Shown piece after piece: positions 1 through 11,945 of a stretch of 64,000 nucleotides of DNA. The notes below the pieces were generated by a model that did not search any database, had not been told where the DNA came from, and was given only the letters and a program-made list of their open reading frames with translations. This DNA comes from Whalleya microplaca (lineage: Eukaryota > Ascomycota > Sordariomycetes > Xylariales > Xylariaceae), in the NCBI GenBank assembly GCA_022497155.1, contig MU385743.1:62001-126000 (forward strand), given 5' to 3'. How positions within the stretch are numbered: the first letter of the stretch is position 1; every line of letters begins with the position of its first letter. Position numbers and translations under genes: made by a program.

Positions 1-701
1 TTATTTCGATACTGCAGCTGTCGTATGCGCCGTGGATTATGTAACGCGGGTCACTGGCTGTGCTTCGGTACTCCAGTCATCATATGCGCCCCGACTCGTG
101 AGAGACCGTTTCTCCTTTGTAGTTCTTACAGATAGACAGTTAGATAGACCTCTTAAGCCCTTCGAACGCAATTGATGAGGAGCCAGAATAACTACCATAA
201 TAATAATAGCAATCACATGACTTGAAGACAACATCACAGCGATTCAGGTCTACGTGTGGCTACAACCTAGCATCTCTCTAATATAATGAACTCTACATAA
301 CTACAGAAATGTCTAGAGGCTATACGAGGAGCTAGAATGGTTTATAAAATCTCAATAGTTATATCCGGAAATACGTTAAAACAGGTTTACTATTAATGGC
401 ACTGATGATTATATCCTCAGTTAGGAAATTGTCAAGGACCTGGCCTCTATGGTTAATCATTAACGAAATACCTATAGGCTATGAAATGCCTTAATTGACC
501 AAGAAAGAGATGCAAGGGACTTGAGGGTGACAGTACAAAATGAATAAAGATATACTTCAGGAATCCTCGAGGTGAGGCTGGAGTGAAGTGCATAAGAGGC
601 TATGTGTTATACGTTGTGGGTCAAACAACCAGAACATACCATAAGAAGGTCTATGAGATTGCACAAACAAGGGCCGAAGAATGATCAAAAATATAGAACA
701 C
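1..701. other. AT-rich intergenic stretch
   Basis: No ORF here looks like a gene: the only longer frame (37-237) has no recognisable motif. A run of five A at 687-691 reads as TTTTT on the minus strand, 11 nt past the tRNA at 702-773, and fits an RNA polymerase III terminator for it. Confidence 0.5.
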
Positions 702-773
702 TAGCTTCAATCCGTTTCGATCGGATGACCTCCGGGTTATGAGCCCGGCGCGCTTCCGCTGCGCCATGAAGCT
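702..773 (-). tRNA. Initiator tRNA-Met (CAT)
   Basis: Read on the minus strand, the 72 nt fold into a full cloverleaf. The acceptor stem is a perfect 7-bp helix (AGCTTCA with TGAAGCT), with a D stem GCGC/GCGC, an anticodon stem CCGGG/CCCGG around loop CTCATAA, and a T stem ATCCG/CGGAT. Three features mark it as the eukaryotic initiator rather than the elongator: the A1:U72 pair, three consecutive G:C pairs flanking the CAT loop, and a T loop reading ATCGAAA instead of TTCRANT. Internal A and B box promoters are present, and TTTTT follows 11 nt downstream. It has no intron. The acceptor stem sequence is less GC-rich than I would expect for a fungal initiator, but all pairs are kept, so it is probably functional. 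Confidence 0.88.
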
Positions 774-2909
774 TTTTGTTGTGTGGTTGGAAAAGTTGTG
801 GTGTTATTGTGCACTATGGGTACCTGTGCCCTACCGAAGTATGACTCACATGGGCCGCTGCCGGAGACACTCCCACGACATGACAGCCCTTCCAGATGAA
901 ATCCAATATCACTTGGATTTTTTCTGCTTTTCTTTCCAATACTAACTGACAGCGTTGTGGTTTATGTAAGAAGCAATTTTGTTATTTTTTCATAGTTGAT
1001 CAACTTCGTCTTGCGCATCGGCTTGTACCACCACACAAACAGCGATTCTTTTAACAGGATATTCGCAGTCATGGCGATGAGCGACTTACTAGATCGAAAT
1101 GGTGAGAAATTTTTGAAATGAGCCCTAGTAGCACATCTTTAGCTTGAGGCTAAACTAGACTTAAAAGTAGAGTAGTTCATTATTGACAATAAAAGTTACT
1201 GGCAGCCCTAATATGTGTACGCGTTTAACATAGCTGACATCACGATAATGAGATAATAGAGATGCGCCGAAGACCGTTATATAGAAATATAATTCAGACA
1301 CGCCAATTCCCAATGCAAAGTTACATGCCGACTGGACTTATATCACTAGGCGAAGGAATCAACAGCTTTGTCGCACAAAAAAAATGGCTAGCATATATAG
1401 AAGAACTATTTGACTATACCTTAGGCAACGTACTTAAGAGCATTTTAAGAAACGAAAGGCAACATTTGTGTATAGTACTTTAAGTCAAACTTCCGGAAAC
1501 TCTCAATGCGTAGTCGACCTTGTCAACGAATAACTAGACTGCGATGCAGGCGCCCTTCTTGCAGATGTGTAAATGGGATAGGTAGTTGTAGACTTTGGAG
1601 ATGTATAATTCTCGTTTCTTAGCTACATCAATTAGTGAAGTAAGTTTGCGCTACCTAATATTCCAAGCCAAATGTTAGACTTATAAGATAACTAACTTAA
1701 GCTTTACGAATATCCTAACCAGAACTCTAATTATGCATTTATTACAACCAACTTGACCCATCGAATAGGTCTGGCAATACAGTTTGTAACAGGCAAATGC
1801 TGCATTTTACCCGAAATAAAGGGTATTGCAGGATCTGACGTTTCTGCCATTATCCAGGTAGACTACTATGTACGTAAAGGATATCTTGAGCACACGTAAT
1901 CTTCAGTATTTTTAAATGGAGACGTATTATGAATGATTATGTGTCAAACCCTGGTTGCCACGTGCGGGAACTCTTCACCACGCCTAGAATGAGAAAGAAT
2001 TTTCTGAAACCTGAAAGTTGAATCCTACCTTAGCAGTCTAGATCCCTCAAATTTGGTGCCACGACCACGAATCCTTCATGCAGATTATGACCCGACAAAC
2101 AATCGCAGGATTTTACTTGGATCTTGGATCTCATATAAATGAGTAGGTCTTACAGAAGGTCATCGGTCTACCTACGTACGGCTTAAGTTGTGATGAAGCA
2201 TAGTAACACGGTCTTAAAGTCCATTAAGCTGATTACCATGAGGCATTCGCTTTCTCGTGGCGGGTCTTCGAATATATTCTCAAGCTTTGGTCCTAAGTCA
2301 ACATGCGATACGAGCGAAATGTTTTGAATGGCTACATATCAGTGATGACATTGGTTAGCATGATGTTCTAAATCTATGTATATATTCAATCCCTCGGAGT
2401 GGAAAATTCCAAGCCTAATAGCTATCGCTAGCCTACATAGCTTTCATTCATAGTCGTCGGATGGCGCTATTGGCTAGTCAAATCTGCTTAAGCTTACCTG
2501 CCCTGACAGGTACCCGCCGGAACACTAACCGGATCTGCGTTACGTCACAAGCAGGATCCAACATCTCACCTTGTTTCGGCGCTAAGGTCATTTTTAGAAA
2601 CATCTGTTAAGGCAACTGATTCACCAGCATTGGGGGTGCTTATTCCTCTCTTTGCAAGCTGGCTCTCCCAACAAGCATCGTCTGTGCCTTAATAGGATTG
2701 ACGTGCTTGTCCAAATTGACGTACATGTACATAGTGATTGGTACCTGGCATCATGAAGGGCCCCCAGACGGCGCCAGATTCGCAGGTTCTTTGAGAGCTT
2801 ATAAGTCACGAATATCCCCCCTAGTCAAAACAGCAAATATACAGATACTTTCTTAGGTGACCTGTCAGTCTATCCTTTACCCAGTAGTCGCTCCTTATAC
2901 TAGAAAACA
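774..2909. other. AT-rich intergenic stretch
   Basis: About 2.1 kb with no supportable gene. Several frames of 60-73 codons exist (for example 739-945 and 1262-1483), but they lack motifs and splice context. The last 100 bp should hold the promoter and leader of the gene at 2910. Confidence 0.5.
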
Positions 2910-3806
2910 ATGGTCTTACTTCAGAGTATCAGGTTTCTTGCCTGCTTCATAACTTCTATCTCCTTTCTTAGTCCCACACAAGCCATCCCCATTGTAAAAT
3001 CGGATTTGATATCGCCTCGTGTCTCTGGAGGGAAACGCATAATACTTTGGGAATGGACACTTACGCAAGACCTTCAACTTCAAAAACTACCCCAGCTTCT
3101 CACTGCGATTACTACGCTATCATCCAGCAGCGTGATCACCTCCATCACCAATTGGGAGACCTGGCGTCCAACAGAGCTTCCCAAGAAGCTTAAGTTCCGG
3201 CCCATGGTTCGCACAAAGCAGCATCTTTCCGGTGAAAACTGGAATAACCTGCTCTCGGTCGCGAAGTCACAGAAAAACACCATCGTGCACTTCTTCAACG
3301 AGCCCGAGCGCAACGGCATTGATGCCACAGACGCGGCAAATATATGGAAACAGAATATGGTACCGCTACGAAAGCAGTACAACATCAAGCTCGTAGCTCC
3401 CGGGTGCGCTAGCAGCCAGCAAGGTTCGCAGTGGTTAGACACGTTTATGAAGCAGCTCGGCAAGGACGAGCAGCCTGATTACCTCAACCTCCACTTCTAC
3501 ACGACGGACGGTAATCCAGTCGACCAAGAGATACAGTCCGGGAAGACGTATCTCTCTGGGAGACATGACACCTACAAGTTGCCTGTGATTGTTGGCGAGA
3601 TCGCCTCCACGAGTCGCAATGCGAACGATGTGGATAAGTTCAGCAAAGACTTAGCGCAGTGGCTGGATAGCCAAAATTGGGTCGTTGAGTATGGGTTATA
3701 TGGCGTATCTTGCGATGTCTCAGATAGCTTCGTGAGCCCAGTTGCGCAGCTGCTCGATAGCAATGGCGCTTGGACAGCGCTGGGTAGGTGGTGGATTGGC
3801 GAATAA
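2910..3806 (+). CDS. Secreted GH128 (Asl1-like) glycoside hydrolase
   Basis: Single-exon gene, 298 aa. Residues 1-25 form a signal peptide (hydrophobic core LLQSIRFLACFITSISFL, likely cut after TQA), so the enzyme is probably secreted. The rest matches the glycosyl hydrolase catalytic core of the Asl1/GH128 family, whose characterised members cleave beta-1,3-glucan. Expected active-site elements are visible: FFNEPE with Glu131 as likely acid/base, LHFY near 194-197, and VGE with Glu230 as likely nucleophile. The end (TALGRWW) is also typical. The ATG sits in a good Kozak context (acaATGG) and no upstream in-frame ATG competes. The family acts in cell-wall remodelling or degradation of other fungi. 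No linker or carbohydrate-binding module is present. Substrate is inferred from family. Confidence 0.85.
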   Translation: MVLLQSIRFLACFITSISFLSPTQAIPIVKSDLISPRVSGGKRIILWEWTLTQDLQLQKLPQLLTAITTLSSSSVITSITNWETWRPTELPKKLKFRPMVRTKQHLSGENWNNLLSVAKSQKNTIVHFFNEPERNGIDATDAANIWKQNMVPLRKQYNIKLVAPGCASSQQGSQWLDTFMKQLGKDEQPDYLNLHFYTTDGNPVDQEIQSGKTYLSGRHDTYKLPVIVGEIASTSRNANDVDKFSKDLAQWLDSQNWVVEYGLYGVSCDVSDSFVSPVAQLLDSNGAWTALGRWWIGE

Positions 3807-6348
3807 AAGTAACATATTGGTTCTGGAAAAGGAGTTAGATAGGATGGTAAATCTGGCGAAGGCGTCAGTAACCGGCTTGTGGTAGATGGGCTTCCTTTCG
3901 ATGCTGACCTTCATGGGGTATATAACACACATCGTACAAACAATCTCAGTCGCCACAGCGGACATGTATAGACATTCAGATTAAGTCGAGAACAGTAGAG
4001 CTACGAACAATAGATGGATGATGCTCTTAGATATCGAAAGAAGAAACCCAAACAAGGCCAGGTTGATCTTAGGATACTGATGAAGCGATCTGTTTCTGCG
4101 AGTTTCGTGAGTATGGAACAAGGTAAGGTAATGAGGAGCATATTTGCTTTATTCGTGTAAGGTAAAACTATGTATTGGATCGAAGCCCCCTTTTTATATA
4201 CATATACAGGCGGTGGACATACGCAGGCCCGCACCCTTCAGCCTTATAGGGCGTGTCTTGACACATTTCTGTGCTGCTTTGGCACAATATAAAAGCATCT
4301 CTATGATGGTATTGCAGTTTGGCTTTTATAATCGTGTGTGTACAAATGGTAATCAAATCAAGCGTGATGCATTGAATATAGCAAAGGAAAATTCCTCCAC
4401 CCAAGATATCATATAAGCACCACACACAAAGGATAATGGTCGAATACCTATATTTTTAGTGATGTCCTTCAACCCTCCCTTCTCACCAACTGTTAATTTA
4501 GGTAGATGTCTATGGAAAGCCAGGAAACCTCCTACGGCTCCAATAGAGGCGTTGGTTTTCTACAATATGAAGTGGTGGATCTTTAGAGACCTTGTATCAA
4601 ATCAAAATATTAAAACTGCCGAACAAGCTCTCTATTGATATGCTACTGAATATGTTATGAAATGTTTGCAATTACTCACGAATTATAAAAATAGTACTGA
4701 CGAAAGAAATGCAAGTTACTGGTTCATCAAATCGTTTCATAAGCGACCCTACTTTCCCCATTCGCTGTTATTTTAGCGAAGGAGTGCGTGTCCAAGGATT
4801 TATCAAAGGAATTAGCTATACCAAAGACTTGTACTGCGAGCAGGCCAAATGGGCGATCTAGATGAACGTTATCGCTGTTTTCCGCAGAAACACAACAACT
4901 ATGCGATAGCTCATGTGAAAACGAGCGTGGAGCTAGAAAGGGGTGTATTATCACTCTAAGGACTAGACTAGACTCGGTCAGGGTTGTCTAAGCGAGGTAT
5001 TTCGGAACAACATTTATTGAGGCGTCGCTTATGACCTCCCATAACTGCCGTGCATCAGATCACTATGTAAATATCGCCAAAGGTCGAACCGGGTATATCG
5101 ATCCTAGATGAACTAGGCATCGGAAAGTTTTAGTGGCAAAGTCGCATCCGGCGTAGCAGCTCCGCTCGGACGTCTATCGCTTCTGACCCTTAAGCTGGAC
5201 TAGACGAGTATTTCAGCAGAGTTTAGATTGGCACAAGACGAGCTGACTATCGGTAGACGAGCCCTTCGAGGAACGACCTAAGACTTGTGGGTTACCTCTA
5301 TTCGTTAACACGATCTTATTGCGTGCATCTATGGCTTACCACTCGTCTGGGACGATCTGTGGAGCTGGAGATCGCCTAGATGTCACTTCGATAGCAAGGG
5401 TCCAATGAACCTGGCACACGGCCACGAGCCCCCCGCATGATCCAGATTCTCGGAACATACGACACTTTGAACAGATTGATGAACGATGATGTAATCTAAG
5501 CGAGATTGAAGATGGAATCGGCCCACGGAAGTTTTCGGTTGCTTGGCAACTGCCAATGGCTGTGATGAATTTTCTTCTATGAGTATTATACTCTGAGGCA
5601 TTATAGAACATATGATAATATCTTGGTGTGTATAGAGGAAGTTCTTGTGCTATCTACTCAAGAGTATGTGGATGTACCCGAACTGGTGACAACAGTAGTA
5701 TGGACTACCAGAGCAAGGGGACAACCATGCCGGTCCAGATCGTCGGGTCACAATTGCACAATTTGACTATCGAACCGATAACCGCTATGTAAGTATAATC
5801 CTTGTATTCGCCAATAGAATATCAGCATGTATTTTTGGATCTTGAAGCTTTGGTAATCTATTCGATATGCTCCACTATCCTCAACAGACGACGACGACCC
5901 TTTCAAACCTTCGAGTTAAGATGGCGGGGCCTTGACTGCCTTGCAAATCTGCATCTAACGTGTCCCACTCTCTAATGTACGATGTAGCTCTCGATTCAAG
6001 ATCTTGTCTGGAGTATTGACTCTGCAGTCCCCGATATTATCTTGAATGCTAGAACTGTAGAGAAGCACAACGGAAAACCTCATTATGAGAGAAGAATCTG
6101 ATATTATTAAGACCAGCCAAGGTATATTCAAAGCATAATTACTTCTCAGGAAAGGAACATTTCTATGCTATCTTCTTAGGCTTTCTCATCAACACATAAA
6201 CTCACAATAAGAGACTACTGGACTGCGTAATAGGATGAAGAATTCAATTCAACGATTGTCCTGGAGGATCATGACAGAAACGTCTAATTTCAGTCACCGT
6301 GAGGCATGGTGAGGCCGGATATTTTGGGTCGATTCATCGCATCGTCTA
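3807..6348. other. Intergenic stretch without recognisable genes
   Basis: About 2.5 kb, AT-rich. Overlapping small frames at 4001-4425 and 5336-5611 occur on both strands without family signal. I see no transposon ends or tRNA. Confidence 0.45.
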
Positions 6349-7671
6349 TTAGTCTAATTGCATCTCAAAACTCCCTACGCTATACCTCTCAAACCGTACC
6401 CTTTCCGGTTGAACGCCGTGCCTATGCAAATAACTCGATATCTCCATCATGAATTTCTCTGGTCCGCATACATAGTACTCTGCTAGTCCCATGTCTAATC
6501 TTAGATCGTCAGTCTTCAAATGATGGATGTCATCATTGAAAGAGGTGGTATATGATAACACATCACTATCTGAGAGTCTTGATCTAAAAAACTTGGTCCT
6601 CAGCGTTGGATATTTCTTCGCTAGCTTTTCAACATGCGCCTGGAATGGCGCATCTTGCCGTGACGCTTGGATCCATGAAATAGGTCTGCTGACTCGCTTT
6701 TCCAAGGCGGAATTCAATATCGACATGAGTGGAGCGACGCCCACTCCAGCCGAAATGAGCACTAGGGGCATCGTGTTCTCATTATCCGTGTTGAGATAGA
6801 ATTCACCGGCAGGGTGCGTCAGTTCTATGATATCTCCCTCCTGGAAGTCGTCGATAAGCGCGTTTGACACAAGACCAGGCCTGCAAGGATGCACACTACC
6901 GATACTGCTATCTGATGCACTGCTCGCGGCCGATGAAATCGTGAACGCGTCCACAGAAGCTCTGGTTCCCGATACATAATCCCAATTCGACCCCAGATCT
7001 CGCTTGACAGTAATTCGGTACTGATCGGGTCGTGGCGCGTCGCTAAGCGAATACTGTCTGAGTTGCGAATATTTCAATCCGTTGAGCCGGATCTTTAAGC
7101 TGATGTACTGCCCTGGCATGAATGTCGGCAGGGGCCTTCCGTCGACTGGTTTAAGCGAAAAGGAGACGATATTCCCTTCTAAGGTTTCGGCAGTCTTATG
7201 GTAAATCATGAATTTTCGCCAACCCGTCCAAGCGGCAAAATCGCGGTAAATCTGGGCTTCTCGACCCGTTAACATTTTGGCCATTAGCCAGTATGCTTTC
7301 GTCCAAGCCAGCTTGACATCGGGTGTCATCGAGGGACCAAGAACAGCAGAAAATGCCCGCAGCAAGTACTTTCCGACAATCTCGTAATGGTCGGGTTGTA
7401 TGTTCAAGGATGCATGCTTTTGCGCTACCCGCTCCAACTTCGGGGTCAATTCGCTGATGTTGATGATATTGGACGCAAATGCAAGGATAAGCGACGTTAA
7501 TGCTCGCGGCTGCTTGCCTGTGTGCATGTTCACGGTGTTGAAGTAGTTGTTGAGCTCCGGGTTGTCGCGTAACATGGTCTTGTAAAAGACCGTCGATATG
7601 TGTTCTCCATGTTGGCGTAAAGCTGGAATCGTCTCCCTGACCAGTCGCGTTTCTTGGTAATTAAGCGCCAT
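6349..7671 (-). CDS. Flavohemoprotein, nitric oxide dioxygenase
   Basis: Intronless, 440 aa. The N-terminal globin domain (about 1-145) has the haem-pocket residues of flavohaemoglobins: Tyr30 (B10), Gln54 (E7) and proximal His86 in QKHASL. A ferredoxin-reductase FAD domain follows (PGQYISL near 186-192, RQYSLS at 205-210), then an NAD domain (SAGVGVAPLMS at 307-317, CGPEKFM from 402). The enzyme converts nitric oxide plus oxygen and NAD(P)H to nitrate, and in fungi protects against nitrosative stress or balances nitrate assimilation. Length is usual for the family. One oddity is a Ser-rich insertion of roughly 25 residues in the FAD domain (about 232-262, many Ser/Ala), where family members normally pass directly to the PGLVSN strand. 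No neighbouring gene suggests a cluster. Confidence 0.92.
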   Translation of the reverse strand: MALNYQETRLVRETIPALRQHGEHISTVFYKTMLRDNPELNNYFNTVNMHTGKQPRALTSLILAFASNIINISELTPKLERVAQKHASLNIQPDHYEIVGKYLLRAFSAVLGPSMTPDVKLAWTKAYWLMAKMLTGREAQIYRDFAAWTGWRKFMIYHKTAETLEGNIVSFSLKPVDGRPLPTFMPGQYISLKIRLNGLKYSQLRQYSLSDAPRPDQYRITVKRDLGSNWDYVSGTRASVDAFTISSAASSASDSSIGSVHPCRPGLVSNALIDDFQEGDIIELTHPAGEFYLNTDNENTMPLVLISAGVGVAPLMSILNSALEKRVSRPISWIQASRQDAPFQAHVEKLAKKYPTLRTKFFRSRLSDSDVLSYTTSFNDDIHHLKTDDLRLDMGLAEYYVCGPEKFMMEISSYLHRHGVQPERVRFERYSVGSFEMQLD

Positions 7672-10489
7672 GGTAACGAGTCGTTATGTACATTAGTGGA
7701 TGTTATCAGCGAGATGGTCAATGTAACCAATCGATGAACACGAAGTAGGTATGAAATATTATACTCGCTGAACAGGACGAAAACTGATAGATATGAAAAC
7801 GTTCGAAGAGCTGGAGCTCGCTATGTATTTGATTGTCTAATACTGATTTGGTAGAATTCCGGGTCTAGAAACAGCGAAAGTCTCAAAAGGCTTAAATATC
7901 GCCTCACACTGAGATTCTTTCAGCATTGTGGCGTCATTTCTCTAGCCCAAAGTGTTGAAAAAATTCTCGAACGACTTCACGATAGAAGTGTCCGGACATG
8001 GCCGCATGTGCGCAATACGTTGGGCATATAGGTCGTCAAAATCAGGCGAGTCATAGTCACGAGGCGCGTGGCATGATATGATGGCATTTCTATGCTTAAC
8101 CGGGATAATCTGAGGCGGTGTCTTGGCATCGAATGATATCTTATTCTAGAAAGCATAAAAATAGCCCGACAGCCCCGGCATATGGATTACGCGTAACAAG
8201 AATAAGCTCTTTCCGAGCGATCTGGTTGGCCATGTGCCAGATGGATCTTCAACCAAACCAGTAACATGTTAGGAAGTGTTATACTAGTATGCTATCTACT
8301 TCCTAGTTGTCGCATTATCTAGTAGCTCCCGTGATGGTAGCCAAGTTTTGCCCCTGTCATTATCACGAGACTGGGGTTTCCTAGTTCTCATGGTACTGTG
8401 TAGTGCCCGAGTGTTTTGGATATTGTCATTCAGGGTCCTCGAGAGCATGAAGTTCATTAATTTCCATCGGTCAAAGCTGAGAACCGCTTACCGCCGGGGC
8501 GACTTCATTCCTGGCCTGATTCAAGCTGAACAAATGGATTTGCGCAATGACATCGGTAAAACTTCCCAGTTCGAGTTCATATCCCTGGATATGATGTAGT
8601 AGTTTCTTGCTCGAGTGTTTCAATTGCCAGAGTGATCGAAGATATGTGGATCATACGCAGTAAGCACCTTGTTTATCGGATATATTCTAGATACGTGGTT
8701 TGCCATTGGCTGGTGGGTATGTCAGTTTACTGTAGGCCTAGTCCGTACCACTCCCCATATTTGTAGTCGATCACACACCGTAAGCTGCATTTAGCCGTAT
8801 TTTACCACTATCGTTCAACCATATGCATTGCTAGCCTTATACCTCCATCCTCTATCCTAATACAGGATATATCTAAAGCAGATCAGTCTAGTTATTAGGA
8901 GTTACTGTATGTTCCGCTGAGTTGTCTTTGGCGGAGAGGTTTAGTTCCCCTCACGCTACCCCGTCCAACCCCTTTCAAATAGTAACCAAATCCAGGCCCA
9001 AAAGTCCTGGCCGGTTCCGCTTCCGGTTGGTGCTCAAATATGAGATTGTTACAAAGTTCATATGCTGTGGGGTCCCAATAGGCTATAGCAATATAAACAT
9101 CGAGTATGTGCAGCAAGTTCAATGCTTTTAAACCTAGCAATGCCACGTGCCGTAGAGTTTACCCCGGCAGATTCGGTGTGGCATTCAACTCCACGTTGAA
9201 ATGTTACTAATCAAGCCGCGGTTGAAGGATATATTGAGCAGCCGATGTACGCCGGCTTTAGCGATAGTGCGAATTATGGTAGTTGCCAAGTAGTTCGTTG
9301 TCTTGCCTTGACAAGTCTGCTCTCTAGGTATTTTCCCGGAATGGGCAGCGTAGCATGCCAATATACACTAGGGCTGGAGTTTGCATGATTAGCTCTGCCT
9401 TGGGAGCCTACACGGGGGTAAGAGCAATGAGAATCCTGTCTTAAGGAAGGTTTTTTCTATTCAAATGATGGCTGGATAAGCCGATTACTTCCAATAGTGT
9501 GTGGGGCACTTACCTCGAATTAGATAATCTTGATACTTCGTCATTTTAGAGTTATATCGTAATGGGGCCATCGTTGTATCCGCCGGAGTATACGCATGAA
9601 AGGGCTTCGCCGTAATCCTCGGAGCCCCTTTTGCCACAATAGGGGTAGTCACTACCCATACACCCCTTTTCTCAAGGAGCTCGGGAGAACCGGAGAACTT
9701 ACCATGTGAATAAGATCTTCCCAACAACTGTGGAAATAACACTTGGATGCATACAATACCTAGTTGACGGTTATACAAAATGACTGTGATACCTTCCTAT
9801 CTGATTATCTGCCGTAAAGCAGCACTTCCACCATTATCAGGGTCGTAGCCCACCAGAAAACGCATAAGCCAGTCTACATCTGTATTCACTCCTATTCGCC
9901 CTAGCCACAAGTACTGGGTCTAACAGCGTTACATCACATCATATTGTAAGTTGAGTGTGAGAAAGGTATCAGCTGTTAGACCAGGGTGTCGTGGAGCTGT
10001 GGCTCAAGGTGCTGCTGTACAGCAGTTAATCAATCGCCCAATCTGACAGTTCACGTGTTAGCTTATACCTAAATACCTATGTGCAAAGACGCCGTGCCTA
10101 TAGCTATAATGCTAAAGGCAGATCACCCGGGATTTGTTCAGCTAGTTGCATTAGAGAGAAACCCTTGTTTTGACTTGTCTATTCAATATTTGGTTCTCGC
10201 ATAGGCTATGACATGTTAATGCCGAGAGTCGATGTCCACGTCCTCACGGAACGCGTTGCGCTCTCTCGATCAAATTAAGGCCTTACATGAAGTTATTCAA
10301 ATATCTATCACGAGGTATGTGTACAATTAATTCCAGAGTACAAGAGTTTGTATTCTGTTATAATAAAGAATTACTATATCCAAGAGCCCGTAGAGTTTAT
10401 TCTAATCTCACCCTATGTCAATTTCAACATTCAAGGACCCCACGCTTTCGTATTCATAGTCTATCTAGTTAAGTTCTCAAACATCATAG
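7672..10489. other. Intergenic stretch, no gene seen
   Basis: About 2.8 kb. The first few hundred bases are the promoter of the flavohemoprotein. Frames of 61-97 codons (8348-8599, 8895-9146, 9485-9778) show no motif, signal peptide or splice partner that I can defend. Confidence 0.45.
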
Positions 10490-11945
10490 TTACAGTTGTC
10501 CAATTTCCCGCTTGCTCAAGTCCCTCCGTAGCTGTTGCACACCTTCAAGACTATCGTCATCCTCGCCACCATACTGGGTCCATAAGTTCTCGCATAGTGC
10601 GACATATTTTCTCGCCGCCTCGAAATCATTGATATCCATATATGCCCTAGCGACAATACCGTAATACACAAGTAGCTGGGGCTCCAGCTGTTCCTTCTCT
10701 ACAAGCGAGATCATCTCTTTCACGAGCTTCTCGATGCCCTTGCTTGTCAAGTCAATGTCTTCTGTTAAATGGTAGTATATCTGTTGGAGTCGGTCCCTCC
10801 GTTCGTCCGAGAGGGCTCTTTCCTTCTCAGATGATGCACACAAGGAGCACGTGCAATTGAAACCCCAATTTTTGAGGTCTTCTTTTCGGTCGTTGTAGGA
10901 GAGTCCTAAGGGTACGTCTAGGGTACGTTGGTCAGCCAACATACGATTACACCCGAACAGATTGCTCTTACAGCTTTGTACTATCTCATTCCCTGCCTCG
11001 ATATCTTGCATTGCCACAATTTCTACCGTCAGGCTTTGTGCCGAGTATCGCCAATAAACACTTTATTATTAGTTTCGACGCATGTCGGATATATTAGCTT
11101 ACTTCTCTTACTTTGGAGTACAATCATGATTAATCCTCTGGTTATTAATTAGCTCCTAACTTCTTTTCGACTTACATTAGTGCTGGACTTACCGAAGCAC
11201 GAGTAAATATTCCCAAGTGCGGCACATCATTCAACTCAATACCGAATATGTTTGTCCTCAAAATATCTTCAATAGGCTCGCTGCCCGTGCTCCGTGCCAA
11301 GGCCAAAACCTCCCTCTGTTGACGCTCTGGTAGCTGGTGTAGCGCACGCTCGAGCACATCCTGTCGCATTTCGGGACCTAGCGCATGAAAGAGATCTAGG
11401 CGCGTGATGAGAGCCGGATAATAGACCATTACCACTTCGAACTTCGAAATCTTGCGTCGTGCTACGAGCCCCTTGCCCCTTCCTGGTAAGTCCTTGGCGT
11501 CATATGCTAGGGCTTCTTGCCCGCCACCCGCAAGCGGGCTAGAGGGGTGGCTCCTATGTTTCAGAGGAACAATCGAATCATCGAGTGCGTCGACCACGCT
11601 CGCTACGAGGTCTGGAGCTGTGATGATGCCGAGGCCCTGGTTTTCTCGGAAAGGCTCAAACGTGTAAAGACAGAAGGGTGGCGCGGCTACGTCCTTGACT
11701 AAGGGTTCTATACAGTAAGGGCGGCTTTTCCAAGGCGACCAAGTCCCTGATTCGTGAACGCTGTCTCCGTCTACAGGAAGTGGACAGGTCTTATTCCAAG
11801 TGCTCGATAGAGACCTAAAAGTATCGCTCAAGCAGATCGTAGGATCGAACAGTTCAGCGCTGATCAGTTGCGAATGGAAGACGGCTGTAATTATAAAGCT
11901 AGCTAGCCATAAATTGCCAACTTTTGGTTGATTGATGAGCAGCAT
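10490..11945 (-). CDS. SET-domain protein with N-terminal signal-like segment
   Basis: Three exons on the minus strand: 11945-11193, 11137-11112 and 11060-10490, joining to 449 aa. Introns begin GTAAGT and GTAAGA and end ACCAG and AAAG, with CTAAT branch-like sites. Residues 1-30 form a hydrophobic leader (LWLASFIITAVF) ending LISA, an apparent signal peptide or anchor. The SET domain starts near 155 (GRGKGLVARR). The 26-nt middle exon supplies RINHDCTPN at about 252-260, the cofactor-binding and pseudoknot motif. Exon 3 continues VYWRYSAQSL and a post-SET-like CTCSLC. SET proteins transfer methyl groups from S-adenosylmethionine to lysine; the substrate here is unknown. The C-terminal half is helical, as in fungal SET5/SMYD-like proteins. 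Without the micro-exon the gene would look broken by three in-frame stops. Confidence 0.82.

Noticed and set aside
4001..4425. Overlapping frames on both strands possibly coding.
   Set aside because: No motif, no splice partner, and equal openness on both strands in AT-rich spacer.
8895..9146. Two opposing 69-83 codon frames.
   Set aside because: They contain no recognisable features and could not be linked to exons.
11040..11111. Three in-frame TAA codons in the SET gene, suggesting a pseudogene.
   Set aside because: They fall in an intron (GTAAGA to AAAG); joining the flanking exons restores the conserved motif in phase.
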